Origin: Methylophilaceae bacterium UBA6140
GTDB taxonomy: Bacteria > Pseudomonadota > Gammaproteobacteria > Burkholderiales > Methylophilaceae
Reading direction: 5' to 3'
NCBI GenBank assembly: GCA_002423265.1
Contig: DIVE01000125.1
Coordinates: 4,194 to 23,775, forward strand
Length of the DNA: 19,582 bases
The position numbers were made by a program, and so were the translations under genes. Every line of letters begins with the position of its first letter. Position 1 is the stretch's first letter. Positions 1-7,635 of the stretch are shown piece by piece. The notes beneath the pieces are model-generated. The model saw only the letters and a list, made by a program, of their open reading frames with translations, did not search any database and was not told the origin of the DNA.

Positions 1-321
1 TTCCTGCCGCTTGATCTCTTCTTCGCTCACCTGCTGCTCGGTACCGGGCAGGATGGTGTAGAAATCGAAACGCGGCTTCCCGGCATCATCGGCCGACTGT
101 GCCGGCTCGGCCGCAGGCGATTCCTCGACCTTCTCCGCTTCGATTACCGGCGCGGGAGTGACTTTTTCCTCGAACGGGCTTTTAACGCCGGTAATGAAAA
201 TGGCCATTACCACCGAAAGACCAACGCCCAGCAAGAGCCCGACCAGCAAGCCCGAAAAAAACGGGCTACCCTTGCTTGCGGGCTTTTCGCGGGAGGTGGT
301 GTTTTTGTAATCACGAGTCAT
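1..321 (-). CDS. SPOR/FtsN-like membrane-anchored cell envelope protein (partial)
   Basis: The first 107 residues are visible; the C-terminus lies beyond the left edge. The protein has a short basic cytoplasmic N-terminus, one hydrophobic membrane segment at about residues 21-45 (FFSGLLVGLLLGVGLSVVMA), then a Pro/Ala/Glu-rich periplasmic linker. The linker leads into the motif RFDFYTILPGTE at about 84-95. That architecture, and the FDFY-x-LPG motif, are typical of betaproteobacterial FtsN-like proteins. These end in a C-terminal SPOR domain that binds denuded septal peptidoglycan; the SPOR domain itself is not in view, so its presence is inferred. The ATG at 321 is preceded by an AGGAAG ribosome site. 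The gene starts 22 bases after the argS stop on the same strand, so the two are probably co-transcribed. Confidence 0.72.
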   Translation of the reverse strand, partial: MTRDYKNTTSREKPASKGSPFFSGLLVGLLLGVGLSVVMAIFITGVKSPFEEKVTPAPVIEAEKVEESPAAEPAQSADDAGKPRFDFYTILPGTEQQVSEEEIKRQE

Positions 322-343
322 GCTGGCTTCCTGTCTGTCATCT

Positions 344-2017
344 TTACATTTTCTCTGGTGCGCCGACACCGAGCAGATCAAGGCCGTTTCTCAGCACCTG
401 GCGGGTTGCGCTGATCAGCGCCATGCGTGCAAGCTTCAGCGGCTCGTCTTCAACCAGAAACTGTTCCGCATTGTAATAGCTATGCAAATCACTGGCTAAA
501 TCTTTCAGGTAGTTGGCTACCATGTGCGGCGCCAATTCTTCTGCCGCATTGTGCACGACTTCCGGGAACTCGGTCAGGCGCTGCATCAAGGCCGTTTCAT
601 GCCCGGCTTGCAAGGGGCCAAGGTCTGCCGCTTTCAGCGCATGCAGATCGCCGCCCCACTGGCTTAGTACACTGCAGATGCGGGCATGGGCATACTGGAT
701 GTAATAGACCGGGTTGTCGTTGGTCTGCGCGCGCGCGAGGTCGATATCGAACACCAGCTGAGAATCGGCACGACGAGCGGCAAGGAAATAACGCGTGGCA
801 TCGCAGCCGACTTCTTCGATCAAGTCACGCAGGGTGACGTAGCTGCCGGCGCGCTTGGATATCTTCACTTCCTCACCACCACGCATCACGGTCACCATTT
901 GATGCAGGACATATTCCGGCCAGCCTTGCGGAATGCCGATATCAAGCGCCTGCAGGCCAGCGCGCACGCGCGTGATGGTGCTGTGGTGATCTGCGCCCTG
1001 CTCATTGATGACGCGCGAAAAGCCCCGGTTCCATTTGTCGAGATGGTAGGCAACATCCGGCACGAAATAGGTATAACCGCCTTCACGCTTGCGCATGACA
1101 CGATCCTTGTCGTCGCCGAATTCGGTAGTGCGCAGCCACAGCGCCTCGTCCTGCTGATAGGTATGACCGCTTTCGATCAGCGCCTGCACCGTGTTTTCGA
1201 CCTTGCCTGTGGTATAAAGCGCCGATTCCAGCGAGAACACATCGAACTTGATCTGAAATGCCTTGAGGTCGAGATCCTGTTCGTGGCGCAGATAGGCAAC
1301 CGCAAAATGGCGGATGGACTCGGCATTCTCCGGATCGCCGCTGGCGGTGTAATTCATGTCGTCGGCAATCACCGTCTGCCTTGCCATGTAGGCCTCGGCA
1401 ATGTCGGCGATATATTCGCCACGATAACCGTCCTCAGGAAAATCCGGATGCTCGGGGCCTATGCCTTTGCAGCGGGCCTGCACCGATTTGGTCAGGTTGT
1501 CGATCTGCGCACCGGCATCGTTGTAATAGAACTCGCGCGTCACCTTCCAGCCATTGGCTGCCATCAGCCGCGCCAGACAATCACCCACCGCTGCACCGCG
1601 ACCGTGACCGACATGCAAGGGGCCGGTCGGGTTGGCGGAAACGAACTCGATCTGCAGCTTGCGCCCCGCACCCGTCAGATGGTGGCCATAGTGCTCGCCG
1701 GCCTGCTGTATCTGACGCACGACGGCTTGCTTGGCGCCGGGACTCAAATAGAAATTGATGAAACCGGCACCGGCGATTTCGACCCGCGCTACATATTCTG
1801 AAGCCGGCAGCGACGCTTTCAGTTTCTCGGCGATTGCGCGCGGATTCTGGCGCAAAGGCTTGGCCAGCAACATGGCAAGATTGGTAGAGAAATCCCCGTG
1901 CTCGGGGTTCTTCGGACGCTCAAGCTGAATGCCGAGCACGCCCGGGTCTGCGCCGGCGCTATCTGCGCTCAGGCTTTTTGCGGCAATGCCGAGTAATTCG
2001 GTAAGATGTGCTTTCAA
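344..2017 (-). CDS. argS: Arginyl-tRNA synthetase
   Basis: Class I aminoacyl-tRNA synthetase that charges tRNA-Arg with arginine using ATP in the cytoplasm. The 557-residue length is normal for the family. The N-terminal tRNA-contacting domain (about 1-110) contains the family motif [12 protein letters not shown] near residue 80. The HIGH-type signature reads [17 protein letters not shown], with HVGH at 135-138. The second active-site loop is KISKRAG at 385-391, the diverged KMSKS form seen in many ArgS proteins. The C-terminal DALR anticodon-binding domain ends the protein. The start is a TTG at 2017: in this frame no ATG or GTG lies between it and an upstream TGA, and no strong ribosome site is visible. 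It is divergent from priA, with about 61 bases between the two starts, and is followed closely by the SPOR/FtsN-like gene. Confidence 0.96.
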   Translation of the reverse strand: MKAHLTELLGIAAKSLSADSAGADPGVLGIQLERPKNPEHGDFSTNLAMLLAKPLRQNPRAIAEKLKASLPASEYVARVEIAGAGFINFYLSPGAKQAVVRQIQQAGEHYGHHLTGAGRKLQIEFVSANPTGPLHVGHGRGAAVGDCLARLMAANGWKVTREFYYNDAGAQIDNLTKSVQARCKGIGPEHPDFPEDGYRGEYIADIAEAYMARQTVIADDMNYTASGDPENAESIRHFAVAYLRHEQDLDLKAFQIKFDVFSLESALYTTGKVENTVQALIESGHTYQQDEALWLRTTEFGDDKDRVMRKREGGYTYFVPDVAYHLDKWNRGFSRVINEQGADHHSTITRVRAGLQALDIGIPQGWPEYVLHQMVTVMRGGEEVKISKRAGSYVTLRDLIEEVGCDATRYFLAARRADSQLVFDIDLARAQTNDNPVYYIQYAHARICSVLSQWGGDLHALKAADLGPLQAGHETALMQRLTEFPEVVHNAAEELAPHMVANYLKDLASDLHSYYNAEQFLVEDEPLKLARMALISATRQVLRNGLDLLGVGAPEKM

Positions 2018-2078
2018 GGCAAAATCGACTATTCGTACAAAACATCATTTTAACCTACTGAGCACGCAAGCCGATAAA

Positions 2079-4265
2079 GTGTCACAAAACATCCTGAAAA
2101 TCGCACTCGATGTACCGCTCGACAAGTTGTTCGATTATCTCGACGGCGGCTTCGATGTCGAGATCGGTCAGCGCGTGGCGGTCAGTTTCGGCCGGCGCAA
2201 ACAGATCGGTCTGGTCGTCGGCAAAACTGCGGAATCCGACGTTCCGCGCGAAAAACTCAAACCCATCGAGCATGCCTTTAGCGACGAACCTGCGCTGGAC
2301 CGGCATTTTTTTCGGCTGCTCAAATTTTGCGCAGATTATTACCATTACCCCCATGGTCAGGCCCTGCTCTCGGCGCTACCAGCCCGCCTGAGACAGACCG
2401 AACCGGCGCTCAGCCGCAAACAATTCGCTTATGCGCTGACGCCTGACGCGGGCGCAGAATCAATCCCCGGCCGCAAGGTCGTACAACGCAGAATTTTTGC
2501 CGCGCTACAAGCGCAAAGCGAGCTGACAGAATCAGCACTGGCGGAGATTTCTGCCGGCTGGCGCAAGGCCGTGCAGGAAATGCAGACGCAGGGCCTGTTG
2601 CAGGCAAGTGAAGTGCTGGCCGGCCTGCAAACCGGCGGCGAACCTCTGCCTGCGCCGGAACTCAACAGCGACCAGGCTCAAGCCATCGAGGCTGTGTGCC
2701 GGGCACCTTCCGGTTTCAAGACCTGGTTGTTATACGGCATCACCGGCAGCGGCAAAACCGAGGTCTATATCCGCCTGATCGAACGCTTTCTGCAAGGCAA
2801 CGACGGCCAGGTGCTGGTACTCGTGCCGGAAATCAATCTGACGCCGCAGCTCGAAGCGCGCTTCCGCAGCCGTTTGCCGCAGCTGCCGCTAGTGTCCCTG
2901 CACAGCAACCTGAGCGAGGGTGAACGCCTGCAGCACTGGCGTCTGGCACAATCCGGGCAGGCCCGCATCGTCATCGGCACCCGGCTTTCGGTGTTCACAC
3001 CTTTACCGGCGCTGAAACTGATACTGGTCGATGAAGAACACGACGCCTCCTACAAGCAACAGGACAGCATGCGCTACCACGCCCGCGACGTTGCATTGGT
3101 ACGGGCGCAGCAGCTCGGCCTGCCCGTCGTGCTCGGCTCCGCGACACCCGCACTGGAAAGCTGGCACAACGCGCAGAGTGGAAAATACGAGAAGCTGGTA
3201 CTGACCAACCGTGCGGTCTCGCAGGCGGCGCTGCCGCAAATCCGCTGTATCGACACGACGCGTAACACGCTTCAGGACGGCCTCTCGCTGATACTGATCG
3301 ACGCCATGCGCGAACGTCTGGCGCGCGGCGAGCAAAGCCTGCTGTTCATCAACCGGCGCGGCTATTCACCGGTACTGCTGTGCAGCGCCTGCCACTGGAT
3401 CGCGCCGTGCATGCGCTGCAGTGCAAGGCTGGTGGTACACCTGCGCCAGGGCCGCTTGCGCTGCCACCATTGCGGCCATGAACAAAAGATACCGTCCGCC
3501 TGCCCCAGTTGCGGCAATACCGATCTGCATCCGACCGGCCACGGCACCCAGAGGCTGGAGCAGACACTGGCAACGTTGCTGCCGGAAGCGCGCATTCTAA
3601 GGGTGGATCGCGACAGCACCCAGCGCAAGAATGCCTTGAGTGAGATGCTGGATGCCGTACATGCAGACGAGGTGGATATTCTGGTCGGCACGCAGATGCT
3701 GGCCAAAGGCCACGATTTTCCCAACCTCACACTGGTCGGCGTCATCGATACCGACAGCGCCCTGTTCAGCCCTGATTTCCGCGCGGCGGAGCGATTGTTC
3801 TCGCAGCTGATGCAAGTCGCCGGACGTGCCGGTCGCGCCGGAAAACCGGGCGAAGTACTGATTCAGACCGCATTCCCTGACCATGTCCTGTTCAACGCCC
3901 TGCGCAGCCACGATTTCCCCGTATTTGCCGACAGCTTGCTGCAAGAACGCGAAATCATGCAGTTCCCGCCCTACAGTTACGTAGCAGTGTTGAAAGCAGA
4001 AGCCAACGACTTTGCACTGGTGCAGCGCTTTCTCAAATTCGCCGCTGATACCGCCCATGCGCAGGCGCAAAAGGTCACCGTTTATGACCCGGTACGTCCG
4101 CAAATGGAACGGCTGAAAGGCATGGAGCGCGGCCAATTGCTGATGCACGCCGGCCAGCGCACACCGCTGCAAAGGCTGCTGCATCAGCTGGTAGTGCAGT
4201 TAAGGGCACATCCGCTCAATGCAAAGATCCGCTGGGCGGTGGATGTGGATCCGCTGGAGTTCTAA
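2079..4265 (+). CDS. priA: Primosomal replication-restart helicase PriA
   Basis: Superfamily 2 3'-5' DNA helicase that recognises abandoned replication forks and starts primosome assembly for restart. The 728 residues match the usual size of about 730. An N-terminal 3'-DNA-binding domain comes first (FDYL near residue 14, then YYHYPHGQALLSALP near 90). The helicase core has Walker A GITGSGKTE at 220-228 and the Walker B/DEAH-type motif DEEH at 318-321. The zinc-binding insert has eight cysteines at 435, 438, 444, 447, 462, 465, 475 and 478. IGTQMLAKGHDFP and QVAGRAGRAGK are the late helicase motifs, and the protein ends in the typical VDVDPLEF. I chose the GTG at 2079 because homology begins there. 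The frame is open further upstream to an ATG at 1929, but that would overlap argS on the opposite strand and adds no conserved sequence. Confidence 0.95.
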   Translation: MSQNILKIALDVPLDKLFDYLDGGFDVEIGQRVAVSFGRRKQIGLVVGKTAESDVPREKLKPIEHAFSDEPALDRHFFRLLKFCADYYHYPHGQALLSALPARLRQTEPALSRKQFAYALTPDAGAESIPGRKVVQRRIFAALQAQSELTESALAEISAGWRKAVQEMQTQGLLQASEVLAGLQTGGEPLPAPELNSDQAQAIEAVCRAPSGFKTWLLYGITGSGKTEVYIRLIERFLQGNDGQVLVLVPEINLTPQLEARFRSRLPQLPLVSLHSNLSEGERLQHWRLAQSGQARIVIGTRLSVFTPLPALKLILVDEEHDASYKQQDSMRYHARDVALVRAQQLGLPVVLGSATPALESWHNAQSGKYEKLVLTNRAVSQAALPQIRCIDTTRNTLQDGLSLILIDAMRERLARGEQSLLFINRRGYSPVLLCSACHWIAPCMRCSARLVVHLRQGRLRCHHCGHEQKIPSACPSCGNTDLHPTGHGTQRLEQTLATLLPEARILRVDRDSTQRKNALSEMLDAVHADEVDILVGTQMLAKGHDFPNLTLVGVIDTDSALFSPDFRAAERLFSQLMQVAGRAGRAGKPGEVLIQTAFPDHVLFNALRSHDFPVFADSLLQEREIMQFPPYSYVAVLKAEANDFALVQRFLKFAADTAHAQAQKVTVYDPVRPQMERLKGMERGQLLMHAGQRTPLQRLLHQLVVQLRAHPLNAKIRWAVDVDPLEF

Positions 4266-4341
4266 TCTCGAAGACGTTCCTCCGGATGTTTGCCCACACT
4301 TGAATAACCGCCAGAGTAAAACCAGAGATTAGGGGTTGAAG

Positions 4342-4641
4342 TTAACGGTAATCATCTTCGCGCTGATGTCGTACAGCCAGAATTGTAACCGTCGTATCGT
4401 CATCAATCTCGAATAGTGCTACATAGCCATTAGCACCAAAGGAAATGACCAGTTCTCGAATGAATGGATTATTTGTCATGGCCTTACGACACGTAAAAGG
4501 AAAGGCTTGAAGCAGTTCTATACTTTTCTCAATAGTTGCCAGTGCATGTTCCGCTACTTGAAAATCCTGATCCAGCAGAAATGCATAAAGCCGCAACAAA
4601 TCTTCGCGCGCTGATGCGGTGTAGCGGATTTTGTAAATCAA
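4342..4641 (-). CDS. RelE/ParE-family toxin of a type II toxin-antitoxin module
   Basis: The 99-residue protein has the layout of the RelE/ParE superfamily. It starts with YKIRYTASAREDLLRLYAFL and has a mid-region typical of ParE (LLQAFPFTCRKA). It then has the strand pair RELVISFGANGYVALFEI and a C-terminal strand TVTILAVRHQREDDYR. The final R-H-Q-RE-D pattern is common in ParE-type proteins. Family members either poison DNA gyrase (ParE) or cut mRNA on the ribosome (RelE); which one applies cannot be told from sequence, though the ParE-like form is favoured. The start is a TTG at 4641 whose last two bases form part of the antitoxin TGA stop (TTGA overlap), with an AAAGG ribosome site upstream. 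Translation is therefore likely coupled to the antitoxin. Confidence 0.85.
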   Translation of the reverse strand: MIYKIRYTASAREDLLRLYAFLLDQDFQVAEHALATIEKSIELLQAFPFTCRKAMTNNPFIRELVISFGANGYVALFEIDDDTTVTILAVRHQREDDYR

Positions 4642-4904
4642 TTACCAGCCTTTGCTTTATTCAGCAAATTTTTCAAGTCGCCGATTACGCTCTCTGCAGA
4701 ATAGTACTGATTGGTCTTTCTGGCCTCTTCTCGTGAGGCCATTCCGCGTGCAACAAAGGCTTGCTGGGAGAGGCGCTGTTGAATCTTGTCACGCAAGGAC
4801 TGCTCGACAAAGCCGGACAAAGTTTCGCCTTCCAGCAAAAGGCTTTCTGCAGCATCGCGCAACTCAGGCGCTACACGTAACGAAGGGATAGTGGCGGTTT
4901 TCAT
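4638..4904 (-). CDS. Antitoxin of the ParE-type module (ribbon-helix-helix-like, YlcI/YnfO type)
   Basis: This 88-residue protein begins with a predicted strand, TIPSLRVAPELR, followed by helices (AAESLLLEGETLSGFVEQSL). That is the ribbon-helix-helix arrangement of DNA-binding antitoxins. The C-terminal part (VARGMASREEARKTNQYYSA) is the usual disordered toxin-binding tail. I recall similar proteins annotated as YlcI/YnfO family; this is from memory, not a search. The ATG at 4904 is preferred over the one at 4922 because an AAGGAG ribosome site lies between them, correctly spaced for the downstream ATG. The antitoxin precedes and overlaps the toxin by 4 bases, the standard order. A palindrome at 4918-4937 beside a good promoter suggests autorepression. 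Confidence 0.83.
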   Translation of the reverse strand: MKTATIPSLRVAPELRDAAESLLLEGETLSGFVEQSLRDKIQQRLSQQAFVARGMASREEARKTNQYYSAESVIGDLKNLLNKAKAGN

Positions 4905-4917
4905 GGCAAGCTCCTTT

Positions 4918-4937
4918 TGCATCGCATCTGCAATGCA
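4918..4937. promoter_or_regulatory. Candidate autoregulatory operator of the toxin-antitoxin operon
   Basis: An imperfect 20-base palindrome, TGCATCGCATCTGCAATGCA, has matching outer arms TGCAT/ATGCA and further internal symmetry. It lies between the -10 hexamer and the antitoxin start codon, where a repressor would block transcription initiation. Ribbon-helix-helix antitoxins commonly bind such sites in their own promoters. Binding here is inferred. Confidence 0.5.
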
Positions 4938-4965
4938 TTATGAACGAGTTGCTTATTTGTGGCAA
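4937..4965 (-). promoter_or_regulatory. Sigma-70-type promoter of the toxin-antitoxin operon
   Basis: On the minus strand, a -35 element TTGCCA (4965-4960) is separated by exactly 17 bases from a -10 element CATAAT (4942-4937). Each hexamer differs from consensus by one base. Transcription would start about 25-30 bases upstream of the antitoxin ATG at 4904, inside the palindrome at 4918-4937. The module can therefore be expressed independently of hemE upstream. Confidence 0.6.
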
Positions 4966-4975
4966 TCAGCTGCCT

Positions 4976-5003
4976 CGTTATTCCGGCCTTCGCCGGAATA
5001 ACG
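4976..5003. repeat. Palindromic hairpin repeat of the VIPAKAGI type
   Basis: A perfect inverted repeat has 12-base arms (CGTTATTCCGGC and its complement) around a 4-base loop. Translated on the minus strand it reads PVIPAKAGIT, the well-known spurious peptide generated by dispersed short palindromic repeats in many proteobacterial genomes. It sits 12 bases beyond the hemE stop. It has no following T-run on the minus strand, so it is not a classical intrinsic terminator, although it could still protect or attenuate the hemE transcript. Only one copy is visible here. Confidence 0.7.
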
Positions 5004-5015
5004 GGAAAGTTGGGA

Positions 5016-6080
5016 TCAGGCGTGATATTGAGAACTATGGGTTCTGACTGCGGCCAGCATCGCTTCGGCGTTGGCTGGCGGCGTCCATTGTGTGATGCCA
5101 TGCCCCAGATTGAACACATGACCGTGACCATGGCCGTAACTGGCCAGGATGCCGGCAACTTCTTTTTCTATCGCTTCCGGGGTTGAGAGCAGGACAGCCG
5201 GGTCGAGGTTGCCTTGCAGGGCGACCCTGTCGCCGACGCGTTTTCTGGCTTCACCGATGTCCACGGTCCAGTCCAGTCCGAGCGCATCGGCGCCGATACC
5301 GGCCTGTGCTTCCAGCCACAGACCGCCGCCCTTGGTGAAGACGATGCGCGGCACGATGCGGCCCTCGTTTTCGCGGGTAAGGCCGGCGACGATTTTTTCC
5401 ATGTATTGCAGCGAGAATTCGCGGTAGGCATGATGCGCCAGCGCACCGCCCCAGGAATCGAAGATCATCACGGCCTGCGCACCGGCTGCGATCTGGGCGT
5501 TGAGGTAGGCGGTGACGGCTTGCGCCGTAATGTCGAGTATACGGTGCAGCAAATCCGGGCGGGCGTAGGCCATTTTCTTGATGGTAAGAAAGTCTGTGCC
5601 GCCCTTGCCTTCCACCATATAAGTAGCGAGCGTCCACGGGCTACCGGAAAAACCGATCAGCGGCACGCGGCCGTCAAGCGCGTTGCGGATCTGACTGACA
5701 GCATCGAAGACGTATTGCAGACTGGCCATATCCGGCACCGTCAGCTTGCGGATATCGGTTTCTTCGCACAAGGTACGCTCGAACTTCGGGCCTTCGCCTT
5801 CAGCAAAATACAGGCCCAGCCCCATGGCGTCGGGCACCGTAAGAATGTCCGAAAACAGGATGGAAGCATCCAGCAGCGGATAACGGTCCAACGGCTGCAA
5901 GGTGACTTCGGTGGCGAAATCCGGGCTTTTACAGAGCTGCAGGAAACTGCCGGCATTCTTGCGGCTTTCACGATACTCGGGCAGATAGCGGCCCGCCTGA
6001 CGCATCATCCAGACTGGGGTGTAATCGGTAGGCTGGCGCATAAGCGCGCGCAAAAAGGTGTCGTTCTTGAGTTGATTCAT
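5016..6080 (-). CDS. hemE: Uroporphyrinogen III decarboxylase
   Basis: Decarboxylates the four acetate side chains of uroporphyrinogen III to give coproporphyrinogen III, in the cytoplasmic protoheme pathway. The 354 residues are full length for the family. The N-terminal signature [17 protein letters not shown] at 22-38 contains the substrate-binding arginines, and [14 protein letters not shown] at about 74-87 contains the essential aspartate. The second signature is [16 protein letters not shown] at 143-158. The C-terminal HVFNLGHGI loop is also present. The ATG at 6080 matches the normal N-terminus; its ribosome site is weak. The gene lies 109 bases beyond the gltD stop with a large hairpin between them, so it probably has its own promoter. 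hemL of the same pathway lies further right in the window but in a separate cluster. Confidence 0.97.
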   Translation of the reverse strand: MNQLKNDTFLRALMRQPTDYTPVWMMRQAGRYLPEYRESRKNAGSFLQLCKSPDFATEVTLQPLDRYPLLDASILFSDILTVPDAMGLGLYFAEGEGPKFERTLCEETDIRKLTVPDMASLQYVFDAVSQIRNALDGRVPLIGFSGSPWTLATYMVEGKGGTDFLTIKKMAYARPDLLHRILDITAQAVTAYLNAQIAAGAQAVMIFDSWGGALAHHAYREFSLQYMEKIVAGLTRENEGRIVPRIVFTKGGGLWLEAQAGIGADALGLDWTVDIGEARKRVGDRVALQGNLDPAVLLSTPEAIEKEVAGILASYGHGHGHVFNLGHGITQWTPPANAEAMLAAVRTHSSQYHA

Positions 6081-6110
6081 GATTCGCCGCAGAAAAATGC
6101 AAATGTAAAA

Positions 6111-6168
6111 GCCATACCGGATTATAAAGCCTGGGAGCCGCCGGCACCCAATATAATCGCGGTATGGC
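6111..6168 (-). promoter_or_regulatory. Long hairpin between gltD and hemE: gltBD terminator and hemE promoter candidate
   Basis: The arms at 6111-6126 and 6152-6168 pair over 16 bases with a single bulge. The enclosed loop contains a further eight-base inverted repeat with one mismatch (TGGGTGCC/GGCTCCCA on the minus strand). On the minus strand the outer stem is followed by CTTTT, so it can serve as a terminator for gltBD. The same arm carries a perfect TATAAT (complement of 6121-6126) that could be the -10 box of hemE, about 40 bases before its ATG. No good -35 box is seen at 17 bases. The opposite arm carries TATAAT on the plus strand. The hairpin is seen directly; both roles are inferred. 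Confidence 0.5.
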
Positions 6169-6189
6169 CTTGTGAAGCCGCTGTGAGCT

Positions 6190-7617
6190 TTAGCGTGGCA
6201 GGGTGGATGCGCCCATCAGGAACTCATCGACCGCGCGCGCGGCCTGACGGCCTTCGCGGATCGCCCAAACCACCAGAGACTGGCCGCGGCGCATATCGCC
6301 CGCTGCGAACACCTTGGGGCTGCTGGTCTGGTAACAGCCGTCGCCGTCGGTCGTGGCTTTTGCGTTGCCGCGGTTGTCCTTTTCGACCCCAAACGCATCC
6401 AGCACCTTTTGTACCGGGCTGACAAAGCCCATCGCCAGCAGCACGAGATCCGCCGGAATGGTGAATTCGGAACCGGCGATTTCCTGCATCTTGCCGTCTT
6501 TCCACTCCACGCGCGCAGCCTTCAGTGCCTTGACCTTGCCGTTTTCGCCGATCAGTTCCTTGGTGGTAATCGACCAGTCGCGCTCGCAACCTTCTTCATG
6601 CGAACTGGAGGTGCGCATCTTCAGGGGCCAGTCGGGCCATGTCAGCTCCTTATTCTCTTTCTCCGGCGGTTGCGGCATCAGCTCGAACTGGGTAATGGAC
6701 AAGGCGCCGTGACGGTTGGAAGTGCCGACGCAATCAGAGCCAGTATCGCCGCCGCCGATAACGACCACATGCTTGTTGGTCGCCATGATCCGGTTGTCGA
6801 TCTTGTCGCCGGCCACTACCTTGTTCTGCGGCGTGAGGAAATCCATGGCGAAATGCACGCCATCCAGTTCACGGCCGGGCACCGGCAGATCGCGCGGATA
6901 TTCGGCACCACCGGCCAGAATCACCGCATCGTACTCGGCCAGCAGGTCTTCCGCCCTGACGTTGACGCCGACGTTCTGATTGACGCGAAACTGCACGCCT
7001 TCAGCTTCCATCTGCGCCATGCGGCGGTCGATATGGGATTTCTCCATCTTGAAATCGGGGATGCCGTAGCGTAACAGACCGCCGATACGGGTTTCCTTCT
7101 CCAGCACGACGACATCATGGCCGACGCGCGCCAACTGCTGCGCGGCAGCCAGGCCTGCAGGGCCGGAGCCGACGATGGCGACTTTCTTGCCGGTCTTTTT
7201 CGCAGGAGGCTGTGGTACGACCCAGTTGTTCTCCCACGCCTTGTCGATGATGGCGTGCTCGATCGACTTGATGCCGACCGGGTCGGCATTGATGTTCAGC
7301 GTGCATGCGGCTTCGCAGGGTGCCGGACAGATGCGGCCGGTGAACTCGGGGAAGTTGTTGGTGGAATGCAGCACGTCGATGGCCTGACGCCAATCCTGCT
7401 GATAGACCAGATCGTTCCAGTCGGGAATGATGTTATTGATCGGGCAGCCGCTCATGCAGAACGGTATGCCGCAATCCATGCAACGGGCCCCTTGAACTCT
7501 GGCCTGTTCGTCTGTCAGATGCAGCACGAATTCCTTGTAGTTTCTGACGCGGTCGGTGACCGGCAGATTCGCCTCCGAGAGACGCTCGTACTCCATAAAT
7601 CCTGTTACTTTTCCCAT
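6190..7617 (-). CDS. gltD: Glutamate synthase (NADPH) small subunit
   Basis: The beta subunit takes electrons from NADPH through FAD and iron-sulfur centres and passes them to GltB for reductive synthesis of glutamate from glutamine and 2-oxoglutarate. The 475 residues are typical. The N-terminal ferredoxin-like domain has cysteines at 46, 49, 54 and 58 ([13 protein letters not shown]) and at 97, 101 and 105 (CPAPCEAAC). An FAD dinucleotide fold has GSGPAG at 150-155, and an NAD(P)H fold has GGGDTGSD at 288-295. The closing motif [18 protein letters not shown] is the usual FAD-contacting segment. The ATG at 7617 lies 18 bases after the gltB stop, with a purine-rich AGAGAAG ribosome site in the gap, so gltB-gltD form one operon. 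Confidence 0.97.
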   Translation of the reverse strand: MGKVTGFMEYERLSEANLPVTDRVRNYKEFVLHLTDEQARVQGARCMDCGIPFCMSGCPINNIIPDWNDLVYQQDWRQAIDVLHSTNNFPEFTGRICPAPCEAACTLNINADPVGIKSIEHAIIDKAWENNWVVPQPPAKKTGKKVAIVGSGPAGLAAAQQLARVGHDVVVLEKETRIGGLLRYGIPDFKMEKSHIDRRMAQMEAEGVQFRVNQNVGVNVRAEDLLAEYDAVILAGGAEYPRDLPVPGRELDGVHFAMDFLTPQNKVVAGDKIDNRIMATNKHVVVIGGGDTGSDCVGTSNRHGALSITQFELMPQPPEKENKELTWPDWPLKMRTSSSHEEGCERDWSITTKELIGENGKVKALKAARVEWKDGKMQEIAGSEFTIPADLVLLAMGFVSPVQKVLDAFGVEKDNRGNAKATTDGDGCYQTSSPKVFAAGDMRRGQSLVVWAIREGRQAARAVDEFLMGASTLPR

Positions 7618-7635
7618 GATCTTCTCTCTTGTCTC

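Noticed and set aside
686..1801. A 371-codon plus-strand open frame opposite argS
   Set aside because: It is a shadow of the argS coding frame with no family features and no ribosome site.
1929..2078. A 50-codon N-terminal extension of priA from an ATG at 1929
   Set aside because: It would overlap the argS coding sequence on the other strand and contains no PriA-like residues. Family similarity begins at the GTG at 2079.
4266..4341. Search for a terminator after priA or after the toxin gene
   Set aside because: No stem followed by a T-run was visible on either strand in these 76 bases.
4901..5158. An 85-codon minus-strand frame containing PVIPAKAGIT
   Set aside because: The peptide comes from translating the palindromic repeat at 4976-5003 and the end of hemE out of frame.
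5214..6422. A 402-codon plus-strand frame opposite hemE and crossing into gltD
   Set aside because: It runs through two well-supported minus-strand genes and the hairpin between them, and has no recognisable product.
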